DNA of 8,174 bases from contig JADZBW010000029.1 in the NCBI GenBank assembly GCA_020851885.1, forward strand, positions 1 to 8,174, written 5' to 3'. How positions within the stretch are numbered: the first letter of the stretch is position 1; the number at the start of each line of letters is the position of its first letter. Below the pieces are notes generated by a model, which was not told where the DNA came from, ran no database searches, and worked only from the letters and a program-made list of their open reading frames with translations. This stretch comes from Fimbriimonadaceae bacterium (lineage in GTDB: Bacteria > Armatimonadota > Fimbriimonadia > Fimbriimonadales > Fimbriimonadaceae). Shown here one piece after another: positions 3,558 through 8,174 of this stretch. Made by a program: the position numbers and the translations under genes.

Positions 3558-6148
3558 AGAGGAGTCATGTCGTTCCAATCGTGGCCGATCTTCGCATCGA
3601 CCTCCACCGGCACGTTCATCGGCAGAGCGTTCTCCATCCCCTTCCGCAGAGGCTGAACCAAAGAATCCTCGCCCTCGCGCAGTTCAAAAACCAGTTCGTC
3701 ATGGACGTTCAAGAGCATCCGCGTTCCCGTGCCCACCAAGAGCTTTCTGACTTTGATCATCGCCAGCTTGAGCATATCGGCCGCCGTTCCCTGAAGGGGT
3801 GCATTCATTGCCGCTCGCTCCGAGGCCTTGCGATCGTTCATCTTCGCGGCATGGATGTCGGGAAAATAGCGGCGACGTCCGAGGAGCGTCCTCGTGAAGC
3901 CCTTGGAGCGAGCCTCTTGAATGATCCCATCGGTGAACCCCTTCACCGCGGGGAACCGCTCGTTGTAGGTGCGGATCAACTCCTTCGCTTCTGCCACCGA
4001 AAAACCGCCACCCAATTGCTGGGCGAGGCCCCATTCGCTCACTCCGTAAAGCACCGCGTAGTTCAGCATCTTCGCCAGCCTCCGTTGCTCCTTGGTCGCG
4101 GGCTGATCACCCAGGCCAAACATGTGCTGGGCGGTAACCGTGTGAACATCCTGATGCTCATCAAATGCTTGCTTGAGGGCGGGCTCCTCGCACATGTGGG
4201 CCAGTACCCGAAGCTCGATCTGCGAGTAGTCCAGCGAGAGCAGTTGGTAGCCATCGGCGGAGACAAAAGCCTTGCGAATCCCCCGCCCCATCTCGGTCCG
4301 GATCGGAATATTCTGCAGATTGGGATCGTTGGAACTGAGGCGACCCGTCGCCGCGCCAGTCTGGTTATAGGTGGTGTGGATGCGACCGTCCTCCCGAATC
4401 AGGCGCTCCAAAGCATCCGCGTAGGTGGACTTGAGTTTGGAGAGCTCCCGCCAGTTAAGCACCTCGGCGGCGATCTCATACTGCGGCGCGATCAAACCAA
4501 GCACCTCGGCGCCGGTTGCATATCCGGTCTCGGTCTTCTTGGCGCCGGGAATCTGGAGTTTGTCGAAGAGGATTTTGCCCAGTTGCTTCGGCGAGCCAAT
4601 GGTGAACTCTTGTCCCGCCAACTCGTGGATATGTCGAGTCAAACGGTCGATCTCGACCTCAAGGGTCTTCGAGAACTCCCGAAGCTGGTCTCGATCAGCT
4701 CGAATCCCAAATCGCTCCATCTCATTGAGCACCGGTACCAGCGGCAGTTCGACGTCATTGAGGATCTTTTCCTGTTCCTCCTTCTGAAGCCGGTCCCGCA
4801 GCGATTTCTCCAGCAGGAACAGCGCCGCCGCCATGTCTTCCGGCTTGGTGGGCGGCTGAACATCGAGGTATCCCTGAACCAGATCCCGCAGAGCATAGCC
4901 CGAATGACCCGGTCGGAGCAGGAATCCCGCAAGCATTGAATCGAATCCGGGGGTTCCAGCAAGGGTGGAATCGATCCTCTTATAGGCCGCCTTCGCATCA
5001 TGGAGGACCGCTCGCGAAGGATCGGCCTCCAGTAATCTCAGGGCAACCGACTCGCTGCATTCCGCCACATCCAGCCCTTTCGCGACAAACGCCTTTCGCT
5101 CCGGGTCGTCGAACAAGTCCCTTGCCGGGGCCGCCGCAAAGTAGATCGCGTAGCGAGATCCCTGGAGGAATTCGTGCAACGCCTCGAAACTGGCTACGCT
5201 CCGAAGCCGAGCCTGAACGGATTCCACCTCGACCGCAGCCGACGGTTCTGCGCCAGGGTCGGCGCCCTCCAAGTAGCGGCCAAGCACTTTGTCCGCCCGA
5301 CGAACCAGGCTCTTGAACTCATAGGCCTCCAGCATCGCCTTGGCATCCTCCATTTGCCGAGTGGTCACCACGAATGGCTTGAAGTCATAGGTCAAGGGAA
5401 CATGGCGGTCGATCGTTGCCAGGAATTTGCTCACCTTCATCTGGTCGATCACGGGCTCGATTTTCTTCGCGTACTTCGGAGGCACCTCATCGAACCGCTC
5501 CAGCATCGCTTCGATGGTAACGAACTTCTGCAGCAGTTCCGCGCCGCCCTTATCGCCAATTCCCGGCACCCCGGGGATGTTGTCGCTGGTATCTCCTTTG
5601 ATCGCTTTGAAATCCGGAACTTGAGTCGGAGTCACCCCCCAGCGCTCGAAGACCGCGCCCTCATCGTAGATCACGGTTTCGGTCACGCCCGTCCGCATCG
5701 TCATCACCGAGATGCACTCATCGACCAGTTGCAGGGCATCCAAATCGCCGGTCACGATGGTCGTCAAGTACCCGTTCTCTTCTCCCAGGCGCGAGACCGT
5801 GCCGACGACGTCGTCCGCCTCATATCCCGTCACTTCGATCGAAGGGATGCCCAGGGCGGCAATAAGTTCCCTCGCAATGGGTAATTGCACCCTGAGTTCC
5901 TCGGCAGTCTCTTTGCGAGTGCCTTTGTATTCAGCGAACTCGGCATGTCGAAAAGTCTTCCCGGGAGCGTCAAACGCGACGACGATTGCATCTGGCCCGA
6001 TCTTGTCCAGCAAATTGAAGAGCATCTGCGTGAACCCGTAAAGTGCGTTCGTCGGTCGGCCATCGGCGGTGGATAGGTACCGAGTCGCAAAGAATGCGCG
6101 GTACAGCAAGCTGTAACCGTCGATGATGACCAGGCGCCGAGGGTCCAT
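3554..6148 (-). CDS. polA: DNA polymerase I
   Basis: This 864-residue enzyme acts in lagging-strand primer removal, gap filling and repair. The 5' nuclease domain (1 to about 290) is complete: 'VIIDGYSLLYR' with Asp10, 'VAFD' (Asp60), 'YEADDVVGT' (Asp112, Asp113), 'TGDLDALQL' (Asp135, Asp137), 'KGDTSDNIPGVPGIGDKGG' (184-202). The central domain (about 305-455) keeps the fold outline but lacks the Asp-x-Glu and other proofreading acids, as in Taq-type enzymes. The polymerase domain has motif A 'LDYSQIELR' (639-647; Asp640, Glu645), motif B RRLAKMLNYAVLYG (689-702; Arg689, Lys693, Tyr697, Tyr701) and motif C 'VHDE' (815-818; Asp817). Tyr697 replaces the usual Phe, and Ala698 replaces the usual Gly. 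GGAGGT at 6160-6165 (read on the minus strand) lies 11 bases before the ATG. It converges tail-to-tail with the DUF2156 gene. Confidence 0.98.
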   Translation of the reverse strand: MDPRRLVIIDGYSLLYRAFFATRYLSTADGRPTNALYGFTQMLFNLLDKIGPDAIVVAFDAPGKTFRHAEFAEYKGTRKETAEELRVQLPIARELIAALGIPSIEVTGYEADDVVGTVSRLGEENGYLTTIVTGDLDALQLVDECISVMTMRTGVTETVIYDEGAVFERWGVTPTQVPDFKAIKGDTSDNIPGVPGIGDKGGAELLQKFVTIEAMLERFDEVPPKYAKKIEPVIDQMKVSKFLATIDRHVPLTYDFKPFVVTTRQMEDAKAMLEAYEFKSLVRRADKVLGRYLEGADPGAEPSAAVEVESVQARLRSVASFEALHEFLQGSRYAIYFAAAPARDLFDDPERKAFVAKGLDVAECSESVALRLLEADPSRAVLHDAKAAYKRIDSTLAGTPGFDSMLAGFLLRPGHSGYALRDLVQGYLDVQPPTKPEDMAAALFLLEKSLRDRLQKEEQEKILNDVELPLVPVLNEMERFGIRADRDQLREFSKTLEVEIDRLTRHIHELAGQEFTIGSPKQLGKILFDKLQIPGAKKTETGYATGAEVLGLIAPQYEIAAEVLNWRELSKLKSTYADALERLIREDGRIHTTYNQTGAATGRLSSNDPNLQNIPIRTEMGRGIRKAFVSADGYQLLSLDYSQIELRVLAHMCEEPALKQAFDEHQDVHTVTAQHMFGLGDQPATKEQRRLAKMLNYAVLYGVSEWGLAQQLGGGFSVAEAKELIRTYNERFPAVKGFTDGIIQEARSKGFTRTLLGRRRYFPDIHAAKMNDRKASERAAMNAPLQGTAADMLKLAMIKVRKLLVGTGTRMLLNVHDELVFELREGEDSLVQPLRKGMENALPMNVPVEVDAKIGHDWNDMTPL

Positions 6149-6276
6149 GGACCTAAGTTACCTCCCCCCGGAGCGGGACGTTTGACGCTAGTTTGAGATC
6201 GTTGAGAACATCAAGACGGCTCTACTCCGTTGGAAGGATTACCGCGGGAGAAACCCGATGGATTCGAGGAAACGAT
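6149..6276. promoter_or_regulatory. Divergent spacer between polA and signal peptidase
   Basis: This 128-base region must supply promoters for both genes. It contains the polA Shine-Dalgarno (6160-6165, minus strand). On the plus strand TTGACG (6182-6187) is a good -35 candidate, but no convincing -10 follows at 16-18 bases. An open frame running back to 6193 would add 28 basic residues to the peptidase and is not believed. Confidence 0.35.
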
Positions 6277-6771
6277 ATGGATCTCAAGACACTGTGGGGC
6301 CACCGCCTGACTCACCTCGCCGCAATCGCTTCGATCGCAGGCAGCGCCTACCTCCTTCAACCCTATCGTCCGGTGGTGATTGTGGGAGAGTCGATGTCGC
6401 CAACCTATAGGAACAAAGAGATCGCCATTGGATCCACCGACAGGTCCCATCTCAAAGTCGGGGACGTGGTCGTCATCGAAGGCCCCAATGGCACAATCGT
6501 GAAACGAATCGCGTTCATGCCGGGAGATTGGGTAGACCGATTCTATTTCGCAACCTACTGGCATTACGACTTCGGTGGGCGGGTGAGGCAACTGAAAATG
6601 GCGAACCTTGTTCCTTGGTTGCGGGCGCGCGTTCCCGAAGGCTACGTCTTCGTATTGGGTGACAACGAAGCGGTCTCGACCGATTCGAGGAACTTCGGCG
6701 TCTTGCCGGTTTCATCCATCCGTGCCGTGTTGGTGGACTCGAAACCGAAGCTGACCGATCCTGTTCGATAA
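6277..6771 (+). CDS. lepB: Type I signal peptidase (S26 family)
   Basis: This 164-residue membrane protease removes signal peptides from exported proteins. There is one N-terminal membrane segment (about 12-28), then box B 'VGESMSPTY' with nucleophile Ser39, 'VGDVVVIE' (61-68), box D 'VKRIAFMPGD' with general base Lys76 (75-84), and box E 'GDNEAVSTDSRNFG' (128-141). All catalytic elements are present. The length is near the short Gram-positive/mitochondrial-type end of the family, with a small insert between boxes D and E. ATG 6277 is chosen because GAGGA lies about 6 bases upstream and the membrane helix begins shortly after it. It is divergent from polA. The gene downstream is 127 bases away, so co-transcription is uncertain. 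Confidence 0.93.
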   Translation: MDLKTLWGHRLTHLAAIASIAGSAYLLQPYRPVVIVGESMSPTYRNKEIAIGSTDRSHLKVGDVVVIEGPNGTIVKRIAFMPGDWVDRFYFATYWHYDFGGRVRQLKMANLVPWLRARVPEGYVFVLGDNEAVSTDSRNFGVLPVSSIRAVLVDSKPKLTDPVR

Positions 6772-6834
6772 GCTGATAGGAAATCGATTGAGTAGTAATC
6801 GCTCTCGGTACCGTCGTAATTGAGGTCCACCGGG

Positions 6835-6840
6835 TAAAAT
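6835..6840 (+). promoter_or_regulatory. Possible -10 box (TAAAAT) upstream of the TfoX-N gene
   Basis: TAAAAT matches the TATAAT consensus at 5 of 6 positions and stands in an AT-richer part of the 6772-6898 spacer, about 60 bases before the TTG start. No -35 box is seen at normal spacing, so this is tentative. Confidence 0.25.
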
Positions 6841-6845
6841 AGATT

Positions 6846-6862
6846 TCCCGAACTTTTCGGGA
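6846..6862. other. Small hairpin in the peptidase-TfoX spacer
   Basis: TCCCGAA and TTCGGGA form a 7-bp stem around a 3-base loop, without a clear T-tract. It could be a weak terminator for the signal peptidase gene or a leader structure of the next transcript. I see nothing else certain in the 127-base spacer 6772-6898. Confidence 0.45.
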
Positions 6863-6884
6863 CCGGTGCCACCCATCTTTGTTT

Positions 6885-6891
6885 GAGGGAG
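6885..6891 (+). promoter_or_regulatory. Ribosome binding site deciding a TTG start
   Basis: GAGGGAG lies 7 bases before TTG 6899, an ideal distance. The next in-frame ATG (6908) would be 16 bases away. This supports TTG as the real start. Confidence 0.7.
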
Positions 6892-6898
6892 TCCTGCA

Positions 6899-7243
6899 TT
6901 GAGCACGATGGTCTATCGTCCACTACGATACGAGCAGATGATGAAGGCCGCTGAGGCCTATGATGTGCGTGCAAGGCGCATGTTTGGAGGAATGGGCGTC
7001 TATACAGGCGAACGCATGTTTGCGTTTCTCATTGGCGAAGACATCGGCCTGAAGCTGGCGCCTCTCCACTACGATGAGGCCATGCAGATGCCCGGAGCGG
7101 GGCCCTTGCATCCCGATGCTGAATCCGAGCCGATGCGTGAATACGTGAAAATGCCGAAACACGTTTTGGACAACGTCGAGCTCTTCCTCATGTGGGTTGA
7201 GCGCAGCGCAGAGTACGTTCGGCAAAAAGCCGTTCAAGGTTAA
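6899..7243 (+). CDS. TfoX N-terminal domain protein
   Basis: This 114-residue protein is a stand-alone TfoX-N domain. The signature 'RARRMFGGMGVY' (24-35) is followed by 'MFAFLIGEDIGLKLAP' (40-55), 'REYVKMPKHVLDN' (80-92) with the family's 'Y..vP..v' pattern, and a C-terminal helix 'LFLMWVERSAEYVRQKA' (95-111). The domain is known from competence regulator TfoX/Sxy, but stand-alone copies are widespread and mostly uncharacterised, and no C-terminal helix-hairpin-helix domain is present, so a competence role is not claimed. It starts at TTG with a good Shine-Dalgarno. The next gene begins 6 bases after its TAA and in the same frame, suggesting translational coupling. Confidence 0.85.
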   Translation: MSTMVYRPLRYEQMMKAAEAYDVRARRMFGGMGVYTGERMFAFLIGEDIGLKLAPLHYDEAMQMPGAGPLHPDAESEPMREYVKMPKHVLDNVELFLMWVERSAEYVRQKAVQG

Positions 7244-7249
7244 ATCCTT

Positions 7250-8174
7250 GTGAGCCGAGAACCGACGGGCGACAAAACGGCAAATACCAGCAAGATTCTG
7301 CGTTTGTCCTGTATCGGATGCACGGTCATCCCCAGCCTTCTCATCATCTCGGGGCTCTTTTTCATCCGCACTTACGTCAATCGCGTCGGTGACAAACTGC
7401 CCGCCGAGCTTGCGAAGCTTCGCGCCCTGGGGATCCCCGTGGATCCGGTCGATCTGAACCCCAAGCCTCCTGTTGCCGATGCGGAAAATGCCGCCCACAT
7501 CTACAAGTCGATCGGATACCAGTTCGAAGCGCTCAAAGATGACAAGAATTCCAGCGCGCTTCGGGTCGCCTTGGGACGCTATTCGGGCCCGAGAGCCAAT
7601 CCGGCAGATTTGCCCCTGGTCCTCCAGGCGATGACGAAATTCGCGCCGATCTTCAGTGACGCGGAGAAGCTCCTCAGCAAGCCGAGAGTCGATTACAAGC
7701 GCGACTATTCCAAGGGTTTCAATCTCCTCTTCCCGGAATATTCCGAACATCGGCAGCTCACAAAGTGGATGGTCAGCCGAGCGAATGCCCAGATGCAATC
7801 GAGCAACCTGGACGGTGCGCTGAAGTCCATTCATGTCGCCTTCCAAATCGGTCAGCATGATGCAGATGAGCCCACCTTGATTGGAGCGCTCGTTTGCATC
7901 GCCGAGCATGCGATTGCGTACCGACAGCTCGAGGCTTACCTGACTCAGGTCCGAGACAATCCAGTCCAGCTTGGGAAGGTCAAGAGCATGTTGGCCAGCG
8001 TTCAGCCACTGCCCGATCTCAGGCGCTGCTTCGCGGGCGAGTTCGTTCTGGGGCGTGAGTCCTTGAAGTCCATCAACAAAGGGAGCGACCTGGCGGCGAT
8101 GGCGGGTGACTCCAGCTTAGAAAGAGATTTAGGGAGAATTCCTCTGGGCAATCCCGGCGTCAAGCGGATGTTCG
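7250..8174 (+). CDS. Single-pass membrane protein of unknown function (3' end outside window)
   Basis: An uninterrupted frame of 308 codons starts at GTG 7250 and runs off the window. The N-terminus is short and polar, followed by one membrane segment (about 21-43, 'SCIGCTVIPSLLIISGLFFI' in part), then a soluble, mostly helical region. 'VADAENAAHIYKSIG' (75-89) resembles an 'ENAAxxY' stretch I associate with uncharacterised proteins of Planctomycetes/Armatimonadota-like bacteria. About 180-250 is rich in helices ('RANAQMQSSNLDGALKSIHV', 'LIGALVCIAEHAIAYRQLE'), reminiscent of TPR-like scaffolds, though no clear TPR is seen. GTG is the first start codon after the in-frame TAA of the upstream gene; only a weak AAGG precedes it. 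A long open frame on the opposite strand is judged a shadow. Function unknown. Confidence 0.75.
   Translation, partial: MSREPTGDKTANTSKILRLSCIGCTVIPSLLIISGLFFIRTYVNRVGDKLPAELAKLRALGIPVDPVDLNPKPPVADAENAAHIYKSIGYQFEALKDDKNSSALRVALGRYSGPRANPADLPLVLQAMTKFAPIFSDAEKLLSKPRVDYKRDYSKGFNLLFPEYSEHRQLTKWMVSRANAQMQSSNLDGALKSIHVAFQIGQHDADEPTLIGALVCIAEHAIAYRQLEAYLTQVRDNPVQLGKVKSMLASVQPLPDLRRCFAGEFVLGRESLKSINKGSDLAAMAGDSSLERDLGRIPLGNPGVKRMF

Noticed and set aside
2808..3578. A 256-codon minus-strand frame
   Set aside because: It is antisense to the DUF2156 gene, whose hallmark motifs are all on the plus strand.
3581..4939. A 452-codon open frame on the plus strand inside polA
   Set aside because: It is fully antisense to the well-conserved polymerase domain, shows no recognisable motif, and is explained by GC-rich codon use on the other strand.
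6923..7909. A 328-codon open frame on the minus strand
   Set aside because: It is antisense to the TfoX-N gene and to the membrane protein gene, both of which show real protein features (signature motif, membrane helix, start signals). The opposite frame has none.

Overview
The window is bacterial, moderately GC-rich, and almost entirely filled by six complete genes and one edge-truncated gene. About 300 bases of repeat DNA lie at the left end and a 245-base repeat/RNA-remnant spacer follows the first gene. No gene is diagnostic of a phylum. The mix fits a free-living bacterium from a less-studied phylum such as Armatimonadota, but that is a weak inference: a lipoprotein metzincin with a low-complexity linker, a PolA without proofreading residues, a soluble DUF2156 protein and a membrane protein with an 'ENAAxxY' stretch.

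Left end (1-931). A 155-bp unit is repeated in tandem. Each copy holds a G-run-rich 47-bp hairpin element, and a third copy lies inverted at 698-744. The two nearest copies bracket a small DUF559 (Vsr-like nuclease) gene, so gene plus flanks looks like a compact cassette. Just beyond it, at about 808-860, is what looks like the 5' half of a bacterial small SRP RNA gene, broken right after the conserved GTCAGGT. This is the most unusual part of the window.

Middle (932-6148). A secreted lipoprotein protease of matrixin type has a Gly8 and (Ser-Thr-Thr-Gly)n linker and an unusual zinc motif one residue longer than the metzincin consensus. It converges on a VOC-fold (glyoxalase/methylmalonyl-CoA epimerase-like) gene across a strong bidirectional terminator. 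The VOC gene is divergent from a DUF2156 aminoacyl-lipid-transferase-like gene, and that gene converges tail-to-tail with polA so that the two stop codons share the tetranucleotide CTAG. PolA has an intact 5' nuclease domain and an intact polymerase domain, a degenerate 3'-5' exonuclease domain, and Tyr-Ala instead of Phe-Gly in the O-helix.

Right end (6149-8174). Divergent from polA is a short type I signal peptidase. A 127-base gap with a small hairpin and a possible -10 box follows, then a TfoX-N-domain protein starting at TTG. Six bases later, in the same frame, a single-pass membrane protein of unknown function starts at GTG and runs off the window. The signal peptidase could process exported proteins in general, but no direct link to the lipoprotein protease is visible (lipoproteins normally use signal peptidase II). 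Overall this is mostly ordinary chromosome, with an accessory-looking patch at the left end.
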